From contig JAHLKI010000008.1 in the NCBI GenBank assembly GCA_025602905.1, forward strand, positions 372,001 through 436,000: a DNA stretch of 64,000 nt. The letters run 5' to 3'. Shown here piece by piece: positions 54,876 through 64,000 of this stretch. Source of the DNA: Phlyctochytrium arcticum. Taxonomy: Eukaryota; Chytridiomycota; Chytridiomycetes; Chytridiales; Chytridiaceae. Positions within the stretch are counted from its first letter, which is position 1, and the number at the start of each line of letters is the position of its first letter. A program made the translations under genes and the position numbers. Below the pieces are notes generated by a model. That model saw only the letters and a list, made by a program, of their open reading frames with translations. It was not told where the DNA came from and searched no databases.

Positions 54876-57383
54876 ATGGCATCACTTTACGGCCATGATG
54901 CCTTGATATCTCTGCTCGAGCAAACATCAGTTAGTCGAGAAGAGAGGCTACGCCAAGCTCAAGATGATCAGCAGCAGCAAGTATCCGCGAGCCAAAGTAC
55001 GATAAATCAGGAACATGGACCCACACAGGGAGGAAGGAGGCCGTCGGCGGCTCCTCGACGACCATCGGTGCAGACATCCACGGCCCCGAGCCAACCACAG
55101 ACGCAGAAACCAAATCTGCTTCGAAAACCGTCATCAAAGGCGAATCTGTCCACAGAGTACCAACGAAGCTCATCATTCCCGTCATCACGACCAGGGCCAC
55201 AACCTCCATCTCGCACCCCATCTTTCGGCGCTCAATCTTCCCTTTCCACTCCTCTACAAAAGCCGCCCATGTCACCACCGCCCGATCCGATTTCCAAAAA
55301 CTTATTTGGAGATCCAGATTACCTGTCATATCTCGATCAACTTACTGCAACATCATTGGAGAGCTTGAAATTAGAGCCGGCAAAACTTCGTCGGGAGGCG
55401 TCTCAGTTGCAAACCCAGCTGGCAGACTTGGCCTTTCGCGAATATCGTACATTTCTTCACGCAAATGATTGTACTCGCGCTATGCACGAAACATTTGACG
55501 GGCTTCTTACAAGATTGGATGCGCTGACGGCGCAAATCCCAGATCTGGCGTCATCTTGTCAATCCTTTGCAGCATCTTCCGCAATAGACGTTCTAAAGCA
55601 ACGCCGTCGAGAACATTTGTTGCTCAATCAGCATTCGAAAATGGTCGAACTCTTGGAGATTCCACAATTGATGGATACGCTCATAAGAAATGGATATTAT
55701 GAAGAGGCAATGGATCTGCATGCTCACGTACGAAGATTACTTCTTCGGTACCCGCGCATTGAACTGTTAAAATCAGTTGCAGACGAGCTGGAGGCTGCCA
55801 CAAAGCTTATGTTGACTCAACTGGTCAACCTTTTCACGGGAGATGTCAAATTGCCCGTCTGCATTCGCGTAATTGGTTACCTGCGCCGCATGGAGGCAGT
55901 TCCCGAACCCGAACTACGACTGATCTTTTTGCAGCAGCGGGACAAGTATTTCAAGCGCCGGTTGGAAGAGACGTGCGGGAAAACCCCTTCGCCCAATGCA
56001 CTGAGCAAAGATCATGTGGACCATCTGAAAAAGTATATTGACGTTTGGACGAATCGCGAATGTTTCTTTGACATTGTCGCACAGTACCGCGGTATATTCT
56101 CCGACTCGCAGTCCACTACAAATCCATCATCTTCAGCCCTGCCAAAGTCGGCTTCCACCTTTGTGTACGACTCGGAAACTCACCAGTCATTAACTCAGTC
56201 TATCCTCTCCTCATATGTTACCTTCCGTGTTCAGCATCTCTGCGCCATGCTCCAAGCACACCTTCCATATATAACCGATGCCACTCAGATCGCATCGCTG
56301 TGTTCCCAAGTCATGTATTTTGGCCAGTCACTGGGCTGGGTGGGCATTGATTTTCGCGTGGTAGTCAGTTCACTGTTTGAAGATGCAATTGAAGGGATTG
56401 TCCGAAAGACTACTAGTCAGGGAGTCAGAGAATTTGTGGGATGGATCCGGGAGCAAACTGTCCTGCCGATGGGATCCGACTTGGGTAGTACCATCAAAAA
56501 TCCAGGCAGTTCCTTTTTGAAAGGGATGTATGTAAAGCATTCCGCACTGGGTGGTGGGACTCAGGACTGGTCAACAACGTTTTCAGCCGGATCCGCAAAT
56601 TCACAACTCCGAGTTATTCCTGCACCAACCGGGCTATTGGCCCATCCGCCATTAGCCCATCTTCTCAATGCTTACTTTACTGCCTACAATCATCTCCGGG
56701 CATTACCTGCTTTGACGTTGCGCGCGCGGTCTACATCGTTTTTCCATGGCCAGCTCCGCGCATGTGCCGAAGCGCTCGATTCCGCAATGAGCAGCGAGTG
56801 GGATAATTGGAATTCGGATCAGAAAGAGACGGGTCGAATTATTGTCAAGGCATGGTGCCAGGGTCTTGTACCGGCCATAGTGGATGGTGGCGAACGGGTA
56901 TGGGGAAAAGATGTTACAACCGGACCGGACAGAGACAGCGTCATTGGGGAATTCACGGCCTCTATGGCTAAATATCTGCAAGTGGCAGAGGAAGCACCGG
57001 TACCAGCTGTTCCATCTACTGAAAACAATTTGGGGGGTGAAGTACCGCCGATCGACGAAGGACAGGATCTGGAAAACGAGCCAGCCACTTCTTCAACAAA
57101 CAAGCTATCTGATCAGCTTCTGGAGAGTCTTGATGCAAAAACGGAACCCAGATCAACCGAGGACGAAGTCCCGTTTACTCTGGCCGATGTGGACGGTGAA
57201 CGACTCCCGGCTGCAGAGCGTGCCGATACAGATACGGCCGAACTCGGTCAAGAGAAGGACACTCCTCCAACCCCAACACCAGTTGTTGTAGCGTCTCAGT
57301 CGGAAACGGCAGCAGATACACATACGAACCACGCAACCACATCTTTGACCAACCCCGTTACCAACAATACAGAAGAAACCTGA
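54876..57383 (+). CDS. COG8: Conserved oligomeric Golgi complex subunit 8
   Basis: A single exon of 835 residues. After a short MASLYGHDALISLL start comes a 120-residue Ser/Pro/Gln-rich insert. The Dor1/COG8 domain then begins at FGDPDYLSYLDQLTATSLES and includes LADLAFREYRTFLHANDCTR, LLEIPQLMDTLIRNGYYEEA and YIDVWTNRECFFDIVAQYRG. The C-terminal 150 residues are acidic and Thr/Ser-rich. COG8 belongs to lobe B of the COG tether, which captures vesicles recycling within the Golgi and so supports glycosylation. Fungal homologues are usually shorter; the extra length is in the disordered ends. Confidence 0.88.
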   Translation: MASLYGHDALISLLEQTSVSREERLRQAQDDQQQQVSASQSTINQEHGPTQGGRRPSAAPRRPSVQTSTAPSQPQTQKPNLLRKPSSKANLSTEYQRSSSFPSSRPGPQPPSRTPSFGAQSSLSTPLQKPPMSPPPDPISKNLFGDPDYLSYLDQLTATSLESLKLEPAKLRREASQLQTQLADLAFREYRTFLHANDCTRAMHETFDGLLTRLDALTAQIPDLASSCQSFAASSAIDVLKQRRREHLLLNQHSKMVELLEIPQLMDTLIRNGYYEEAMDLHAHVRRLLLRYPRIELLKSVADELEAATKLMLTQLVNLFTGDVKLPVCIRVIGYLRRMEAVPEPELRLIFLQQRDKYFKRRLEETCGKTPSPNALSKDHVDHLKKYIDVWTNRECFFDIVAQYRGIFSDSQSTTNPSSSALPKSASTFVYDSETHQSLTQSILSSYVTFRVQHLCAMLQAHLPYITDATQIASLCSQVMYFGQSLGWVGIDFRVVVSSLFEDAIEGIVRKTTSQGVREFVGWIREQTVLPMGSDLGSTIKNPGSSFLKGMYVKHSALGGGTQDWSTTFSAGSANSQLRVIPAPTGLLAHPPLAHLLNAYFTAYNHLRALPALTLRARSTSFFHGQLRACAEALDSAMSSEWDNWNSDQKETGRIIVKAWCQGLVPAIVDGGERVWGKDVTTGPDRDSVIGEFTASMAKYLQVAEEAPVPAVPSTENNLGGEVPPIDEGQDLENEPATSSTNKLSDQLLESLDAKTEPRSTEDEVPFTLADVDGERLPAAERADTDTAELGQEKDTPPTPTPVVVASQSETAADTHTNHATTSLTNPVTNNTEET

Positions 57384-58264
57384 TACCCTTCCTTCCATGT
57401 AAATACAGTTTCAACATCTGATTTGAATGGTAGTCCCATCTATATCCAGTCGTTCTCCAGACCCTCCGCCAGGCATCATAATTCAAATGCACTTACTGCG
57501 CAAACCGAACTTGTAAGCGGCATGAACTCACGACGGAAAAAGTTGTAAAAAGGGAGCAAGACTCTTCACCAAGTCATAATACATGAGTAGGAGCGATTAC
57601 TGGCAAGGTACTAACCGCAATCCGGCCATAGCGCGCCGAGAAGAGTTTAGAAGGTGATAGTAGCTTTTGCTATGTGACATATAAGGCTATGAAGTGGGAG
57701 GGGGCGGGGTTGGCTATCTAAGTTCGGAAAGGTGTAACTAAGGAACTATTCAGGCTGCTGCAGATGCAGTCATTTCATCGTGGCCAGGTACTTTCCCACG
57801 CGATATCCTCATATCTACCGCTCGATTTCCGTGGCTGGCTCTGCGCATAAAAGATTGATATATTTTGTGTATTTAGTGGAGTCGGAAATTAAGTATGTAC
57901 TTCGCCATGATATAAAATCATCTGGAAGCATTTGATTTTGCATTACAATCTTCCATGCGCGAAAACCTTGGAGCCTGATATCAATCTTTTTTTTTCCACA
58001 TCTCCGAGATCAAAACTTCCGATAGAATCTAGCTCTCACAGTCGACTACATACAATACATAATAGTTTTACAAATATTCGGAGTTTCTTTTCATACTGGG
58101 ACGGTACTCGTTGGTAGCATCGGTACATTGAGATGCAACTTACTGCGCAAACTAACCCTAAAAAAAGCATGACACATGTCAAGCAAATGACAATCGTTCG
58201 TCAGAGATTCGCAAGAACAACCCAGAGCAGGAAACCCAAATCTCCAATAGAGACCTCGTCCATC
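57384..58264. other. Intergenic region with second dispersed-repeat copy
   Basis: The interval between COG8 and PEX12 contains repeat copy B (57677-57812). An in-frame ATG at 58133 could extend PEX12 upstream by 44 residues. Nothing else is supported. Confidence 0.5.
57677..57812. repeat. Dispersed repeat, copy B
   Basis: It matches 1938-2101 in the same orientation and lacks part of the second half of copy A. Conserved blocks include ACATATAAGGCTATG, GGAACTATTCAGGCTGCTGC and TTTCCCACGCGATATCCTCA. A weaker likeness extends about 25 bp upstream of both copies. Confidence 0.75.
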
Positions 58265-59617
58265 ATGGAGTTTTTAAGCAACGTCGGCTCGGCGGCCGAC
58301 CAGTACCGCCCATCGGTATTCGAGCTGGTTGCTCAAGATAAAATGCGCGACCTTTTGAAACCAGCTCTTCGCTACGTCCTAGCCGTCTATGCCCAGCGAC
58401 ACCCTCGATATCTGTTACGACTGGCCAACAAAAGCGATGAGCTATTTGCCAGTCTTATGGGACTGGTCGAATGGCACTATTTGCGAGAATGGGGTAATTC
58501 TCAAGTTCTTGAACTAATCCCTTTGAACGTTTGTTTACCTATCATGTCCAGATGGGTCCTTTGCCGAGAATTTCTACGGTCTCAAGCGAGTTGCACCCGC
58601 CAAGAATAGAAGGCAAAAGGGAGAACAACGGCTGACATCGGCCCAGATTGGAAAGTCTCTATTTTTCTTGGTATGTTATAATGTATTTTATGGATCTCAT
58701 GGCAATTGGTGACTGATCAACAATCCAGGCTGTGATGCCCTATTTAAAGTCAAAATTGGACGATCTGTATGAGCAGATGAGTGGAGGCTCAAGTAGACAA
58801 CTGTTGGGCAATCTCTTTGCCGAACCTCTAAGTCAATCTCGTACCAATGATGATGAACAGGTAACTAGGCTGACACATCAAAACTTGCGAAATTATTCCG
58901 TGACTCATTTGTACACAAGTTACCCCGTGTGCAACGCATCCGCCAGCAGATTGCGAGGACCTTCTGCACGACCTATCCTTACGTTAACGCAACATACCAA
59001 GCATTGATTTTCTTATACCAAATTGGCTTTATGTATGGTAAGACGGACTACTATTCCCCATGGCTCCACTTGTGTGGAGTTCAGTTGCGTCGAATGGGAC
59101 CCAAAGATTATGTGAGTGTCTTATTTGGACATTGGAGAACTTCGAGATAATAACAGTTTTCTTTCCTCAGCGTGATCACGAATCCCGCAAGGAAGCAGCC
59201 AATGCCGCTGCCCAGTTGGCATTGCGGGGTGCCTCATCCCTCACGCTTGCCCGTCATTCTCTGCTATCACTACTTTCGCGAGGTTTGGACTTTTTAAAGA
59301 CTGCCCTCCCGATGTCGATATTCTTTTTTCGATTTTTGGAGTGGTGGTACTCCTCCGAGTACAGCCAGAAAGGAACTAATCAACCGATTCCACCTCCACC
59401 GGAACCTATCGCTCCCCATCCGGACGGAGTAGCTTTGCCTTCGGATTCGACCATATGCCCCCTTTGTGAAAAAACGCGCACCAACCCGACCATGCTACCT
59501 TCCGGCTATGTATTCTGCTATCCATGCGTGTACAAGTATGTGGAAACGAACGGGTGCTGCCCCATAACAAGAGTGCAGACGACGTGCGATGAGTTGAGGA
59601 AAATCTATTCTGTTTAA
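58265..59617 (+). CDS. PEX12: Peroxisomal RING peroxin PEX12
   Basis: Five exons: 58265-58493, 58552-58670, 58729-58860, 58920-59111 and 59171-59617, giving 372 residues. The chosen start, MEFLSNVGSAADQYRPSVFE, matches the conserved Pex12 N-terminus; an ATG 44 codons upstream is in frame but unconserved. FYGLKRVAP and the hydrophobic segments YQALIFLYQIGFMYG and PMSIFFFRFLEWWYS fit the membrane domain. The C-terminal RING-like domain has CPLC, CYPCVYKYVETNGCCPIT, with the reduced set of zinc ligands typical of Pex12. With Pex2 and Pex10 it forms the peroxisomal ubiquitin ligase that recycles the import receptor Pex5. Confidence 0.88.
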
Positions 59618-59697
59618 ACATGGAAGACAAAGAACTCTCTTGACGCCTGCCAATGGTATATTAACTACTCAAAATCACGACAATTGCGGACTGAACA

Positions 59698-61707
59698 TCA
59701 GTTGGTATTATCAGCATCAGCGATAGTACTCTCGCCTTTTTGGGTCTGTCGGCGGCGCGGTGGTGGTTCCGGCGTGTCCTGGGCTGCCTTTTCATCCGAC
59801 AAAATTGACATTGTTACACTTTCCATTGGAACTTCGTCCATGTCTGGCGCGACGTTTTTGAGGGTCACTGCTTCTGGTGCAGAGAGATTGTCCGCGAACA
59901 ACTGGTCAATTTCCGTTCGAATATCTTGAGAAAATGAATCTGATTCCTGGCTGGGGTTGGAAATGACCTCAACTTTTGGGTGCGTGAAACTTTGAGGCTC
60001 TTCTGGTTCCGAGCACGTTACAGGATTTGCCGTTGATTTTGAATGTGAAGAAGCGTTGGTCTGATCATCGACAATTTCTACTGCTGGGGCGGAGACTACT
60101 GACTGCACAACACTGCTTTCCGGGTTCACCTGAATAGCTGATTTCGCCTGCTGTTCAGGTTCCGACAAAGTTCTCGCTGATGATTGCCGGGACACTTGAA
60201 GTGACGGCACAGATGAAGGGATCCGTGCCTCAGTTCCAAGAACACTATCCGGAAACTTTACTGCCGAAGTGGCGGTTGGTTTGATAGGATGTGCTGATGC
60301 AGATCCAGTTGCTGCAGCTGCGTTGCGGCACACTTGTACGACCGCTTCCAGCTCTACGGCCAACTTTTCTAGTCGATCATGTGCATCGCGCGGAACGGGG
60401 TTGTTGTTGCTTATTAACAAAGATTGCCCCAGCTCAGCAACGTCTTTCTTCATCTCTGTTGCGATGCGTGCCAATTCAGATATGTGCTTGGGAGATGCTG
60501 CCAATGCGCTTTGCAGCCGGTAGCATTCGGCGCGCGCATCGTCGCGTTCTTTGAGTAGATGTCGGAATGCACGCGTCTGAGCGCTGCCCTTTGTTGTATG
60601 TGCAGACCTGTAAATATGTGTATAGATCAGTACCTTGAACATTTGTCTGAAAGTTGCTGTTTATTTGCATACTTAGCAATAACATTCGCCCACACAGCTG
60701 CCGCGTCATTGCCTTGCATCCTTCGGGGCCCCGTGGGTCGAATATTTGGACCCGTTCCACCTTTGGCCCACCTTGGATCGTCTGCTCCTCCTGACGCAGC
60801 GGGCAATGGGTCGTCGCACGGATAATAAATGTCATGCGGATATAAATCAGATTTTCGAGCAGGGATTCCTAGCTTGATGGCTAGGCGATGGAATAGGGAA
60901 GTCATTCTTTCGCGAGTTGAAAATGTGGTTGATGTACTAGATGTTCACACATTTTAAGTCTTCTCCTCCACATCCCATTAAGATGGCCGTGATAATGTCT
61001 TACCTCCGAATGGATCCCGCCCGACTCCCTCTCTTCTTCAGCCCACGGACCCAAGCAGACACAGTAGACTCTGTCGAAACGTCCGTCATTAACGAATCGC
61101 ATCGGCTCATTCGGTCGCTGTCAATAACTGAGCGTGGTCCACTGCCGCCGGCATAAGCATTTGCGGGGGTGTAGTAACTGGTTGCTGTATGATGATGGGG
61201 GGCCGCATAGCGGCCTACCGGCTTGCGACGGGTAGATGCTCGCCGACCAATGGGCGGACGGGGCTGGAGCATCGAGGATGTACTTGATGTAGCTGGCATG
61301 GCGGCAGGGAAGGATTTGGGTCGAGGTGATGCCGCGTTGGGGATGGGATTATTGGTTCGCTTCTTGACGGGGGACGTTGATCGGGACCGAGCTGCAGTCA
61401 GTTCGGCGGCTGCCGCCGACACAGCCGCCAAAGATTCGGACGGCCCTTGGGGCATGTCGGGTTCTAGCGTCGTTAACATGGCTGAAGGGGGTCCAAACTG
61501 GGGCAAGTTGCAGCTGTAATCCGAAGCAGTGTTTTCTGCCCTAATGGGAGGCTTTTGCGCGCCAAAGACAATATTCTCCTTTTTGGATTTAGATCTCCAC
61601 TCAAATGAATGAGACAAGACAGAGTTGTGACATTTCGGCCAGCTTTTGCTCGCGCTGGGCCTGCTTGGATTCACATTTTTAGCATGTGGAGCATTGGTAA
61701 ATGACAT
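59698..61707 (-). CDS. Unrecognised low-complexity, coiled-coil protein
   Basis: Three exons: 61004-61707, 60673-60936 and 59698-60607, giving 625 residues. On a simple reading these are two separate genes (starts at 61707 and 60905). However, a 67-nt intron (GTAAGAC donor, CTAG acceptor) joins the first ORF to sequence upstream of the second start in frame, and the total is a multiple of three, so one gene is more likely. The N-terminal third is Ser/Pro/Arg/Ala-rich. A conserved-looking block follows (YYPCDDPLPAASGG, DDPRWAKGG, RRMQGNDAAAVWANVIAKY), then a coiled coil (AFRHLLKERDDARAECYRLQ onward) and an acidic tail. I do not recognise a family. Confidence 0.55.
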
Positions 61708-61954
61708 GCTGGGCTTGACGCGTATCGCGTTTGAACGCGATCTTGCTTACCCAATCGTAGAAAGTGACACCTTTCTCCAACAGGATTGTCTTATGGAGTA
61801 CAGTCTATTGCAAAAAAATGACAAGACGAGGGAAGGGGATGCATATGTAAATAGTGGGTGGTGTTCGGGCTGTGGTAATATATACAGCTGGTATCAAGAG
61901 GGCCTGGCGCATGGTACAGTGCAGATGGGAACGGGGAGTACAGTTGTCGATGTC

Positions 61955-63237
61955 CTAAAATGATAGGACATTTCCGGCGTCGTCCGTTTGTGAACCAGAC
62001 GTAGCCATCACAGGTGGCAGTGGGGGAGGTGCAGGTTGAGCCGGTTGTGGAGGTGGCTGGGAGCTTCTTAGAGGGTGAGGAAACGCAGAAATGATTGGGT
62101 TCGGTGCCTGTTCTGCTGGTGGCGGTTTCTTGCCGGTGCCAAAAATGACTGGTGTGATCCAATCAATTGACATGAGGATAGCAAATGTTCCTAAAGCCAT
62201 CCCTTCAAGTATTGTTAGCTCGGCATTCTGAAGATGAGAAATTTCCCGACACTTTCTATACTTACAAACGATGATACGGGTGGTTTCTACTTTCATGGTT
62301 TCAATTTTGGTTTTCAGATCACTTATTCGGACGATTAACTTGTGGTGAATTTCCTGAATGCGCAAATCGGTATCCGTGCCGACTTCCCGCCCATCTGTTT
62401 TGTGGTTGTTGAGGTCCATGGAAACATCTGTCTTTAAACTGCCAATCATCTCTGCAAATTTGCCATTGAGCGACTCGATTTCGCGCAAGATCTGCTCCGT
62501 ATCTGCCTTCAATTGGGCAGAGTCATTCTGTCGCAATAGTTGGAGTTCATTGCGTAGTTCCTGAAGATGAGCTTTGTACAGATATGTTTGCTAGTAGATT
62601 GTCAGGAGGAGGTCATACGGTAATGCAATGACAGGGTACTTACATTTTCGAGGTCTGTTTTTGACAAAATCCCAGAACGAACAGCCAGGGTACTAAATTT
62701 ATGCCCTCATGTCAGCTCTATTTGAATCTTTAAGGAAAGTAAATGCTGCGTACCTGTCCACCAGCAAGGCATTAATTGTGCGCATAATGGCCACAGCTTG
62801 ACCACGAGTGAACCCTTGCCGCTCCAGCTGCCGCACAAGTTTATAGGTATCAAAGTTGAATCGAGATGCAACCCCTCGCTTTTGGCGGTGATCAAAAGAC
62901 AGTTGACTATAGTCTTTCAGGAGCGAAACGAGGTTCTTTCTTATTGGCGGAGGAAATTCGGAACTGGCCGACGGAGTGTGGGTAGATTGGGAACGATAGC
63001 GACCCGTGCATGCCAGGATTTGCGTTGAGGGTGGAGTGGGAAGGTAAGTTGGCCGTGAGTGTATCGCAGCAAGTTGTCTCCCGGTTGGGATCTGTGTTGA
63101 TTTTCCAACCGAGGTGAGTGCTAAACGACGGCAACATGCGTCAATTTCTAAAGTGGCAGCGAGTCTAAGCTTCTCCAGAAAATACCTGTATGGCACAACC
63201 CTCCTCGAGTGGATGCCGCTCTCCAATTAATAGACAT
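61955..63237 (-). CDS. Mitochondrial DUF1640/MCUR1 (FMP32) family coiled-coil protein
   Basis: Five exons: 63186-63237, 62754-63120, 62644-62692, 62270-62590 and 61955-62227, giving 353 residues. The start at 63237 yields a basic, hydroxylated leader without acidic residues, fitting a mitochondrial presequence. The family core is FDTYKLVRQLERQGFTRGQA then IMRTINALLVD, followed by the L(S)KTDLEN block and a long coiled coil (QELRNELQLLRQNDSAQLKA onward). A hydrophobic segment (LGTFAILMSIDWITPVIFG) lies near the end. Family members sit in the inner membrane and have been linked to calcium uniporter regulation (MCUR1) and to respiratory complex assembly (Fmp32). Unusually, a 60-residue proline-rich tail follows the membrane segment. 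The last intron is only 42 nt. Confidence 0.78.
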
Positions 63238-63468
63238 CTTGTTTGTCGAAGGCCCTTTGGATTTCCTTCTGATGCTTCAACATTTCCGACAATTTCACGC
63301 ACCGCATCTTCGGCGCATCTTGGCTGTCAAATCACGTGAGCTGCCGGAGTTCAAAGCAACGTGTCGCTGCTCGGCGTGTCGCTGCTCGACAATAATAACC
63401 TCCACACGATTGGCAAGAAAGTTATCAGTCCAAAGTACCCCTAGGAGAACGTCTATAGCAGCAACAGA

Positions 63469-64000
63469 ATGAGTCGACAACCGTTGATGCCGAACGCCAG
63501 CGGCTACGGCGGCGGAGCCCCAGTCTTGTCTTCACCAGGCCGCCCGACGTTGCGAGTGACAAAGTCTCCCAACGAAAGTCTTGCCCGGACCAACTGCGTA
63601 TTTGCAAACCCAAGAGACATGGACCCGTCTACACGCTATGTACTCATCGAAGACCAGTTTCCGCTGACGGTTAGGTGGGTCTTTACTACAACTTACACGC
63701 GTGTTGATGCCCAGGTCTCAGTTAACATGACTGTCATATCTAGGTTCCATGATACTGTCCAGCCCGGAGAGCTGGGCACAACGCTCTTTCACCGACGATT
63801 TGCATCATTAAACTTGAACCAAGACTATCGGATTCGTCCTTTTGATCCTCACACGGAGATCAACAATGCATACATTGGAACGATAAACATTGCTGTGGGT
63901 ATAGTTGCTGGCGTACCATGGAAATATTTTTCTTACCCTTTCATGATTCTATCAGCTTGACTTTCTTCGTAAATCCTTCGAGACTGGAGAAACTTACGAT
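63469..64000 (+). CDS. SEC18: Vesicle-fusion ATPase SEC18/NSF, 5' part only
   Basis: Three exons are seen: 63469-63674, 63744-63894 and 63956 to the right edge, coding the first 134 residues. A short Gly/Pro-rich leader is followed by the NSF N-domain: LARTNCVFANPRDMDP, then TTLFHRRFASLNLNQDYRIR and NNAYIGTINIALDFLRKS. Sec18/NSF is the hexameric AAA ATPase that, with alpha-SNAP, takes apart SNARE complexes after membrane fusion. The ATPase domains lie beyond the window. It is head to head with the MCUR1-family gene over 231 bp. Confidence 0.85.

Noticed and set aside
54931..55329. Minus-strand ORF at the 5' end of COG8
   Set aside because: It is antisense to the Ser/Pro-rich N-terminal insert, with no motif and no splice context.
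60627..60905. Start of a separate gene at the ATG 60905
   Set aside because: The frame continues upstream to a good acceptor that joins the previous ORF in phase, so this ATG is more likely an internal methionine.

Overview
This window looks like nuclear DNA of a zoosporic (flagellated), early-diverging fungus, most likely a chytrid. It has fungal genes (MDM10 of the ERMES/SAM system, CLF1, COG8, PEX12, a HIS3-type IGP dehydratase, an SPT2-like histone chaperone) next to genes kept only by organisms with a cilium or flagellum (a TMEM67/meckelin orthologue, IFT54/TRAF3IP1 and a ZSWIM2-like ubiquitin ligase). Introns are many and short, mostly 44-75 nt, with GT..AG ends. I placed exon joins by eye from splice signals, reading frame and family conservation; most modelled genes sum to a multiple of three. 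Placement within Chytridiomycota is inference.

Layout: 1-1430 is AT-rich and virus- or plasmid-like: a primase-polymerase (PrimPol) gene running off the left edge, a small divergent NUMOD1-like ORF, and a large imperfect inverted repeat. 1430-2766 is intergenic and carries one copy of a dispersed repeat whose second copy lies 55 kb away at 57.7 kb. 2.8-15.6 kb holds a POMGNT2-like GT61 glycosyltransferase, a membrane J-domain protein, a 5'-truncated Fanzor (eukaryotic TnpB-like nuclease) relic, a 2OG-Fe(II) oxygenase with a duplicated relic of its last exon, a DH-BAR-SH3 Rho GEF, the 40-residue OST4 subunit and pyrroline-5-carboxylate reductase. 15.8-21.2 kb holds MDM10, a RanBP3/Yrb2-like protein and a DHHC palmitoyltransferase.

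21.7-30.7 kb is a flagellar neighbourhood: TMEM67 and IFT54 are head to head over 159 bp, followed by the ZSWIM2-like gene. 30.9-48.6 kb is gene-dense housekeeping: IGP dehydratase, a DCAF4-like WD40 protein, CLF1/Crooked neck, a SMARCD/Swp73 SWI/SNF subunit, NOP53, SPT2, an unrecognised multi-span membrane protein, mitochondrial pyruvate dehydrogenase kinase and an FLX1/SLC25A32 carrier. 48.8-52.4 kb has two small genes (one GON7-like) and a decayed hAT/DUF659-type transposase next to a second decayed ORF of unknown family. 52.4-64 kb has an unusual E2-type protein with an N-terminal cysteine-rich segment, COG8, the second dispersed-repeat copy, PEX12, a low-complexity coiled-coil protein built from two ORFs joined across an intron, an MCUR1/FMP32 family mitochondrial protein and the first exons of SEC18/NSF.

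The genes are mostly unrelated housekeeping functions. The parts most worth a second look are the virus-like left edge, the Fanzor and transposase relics, and the flagellar cluster.
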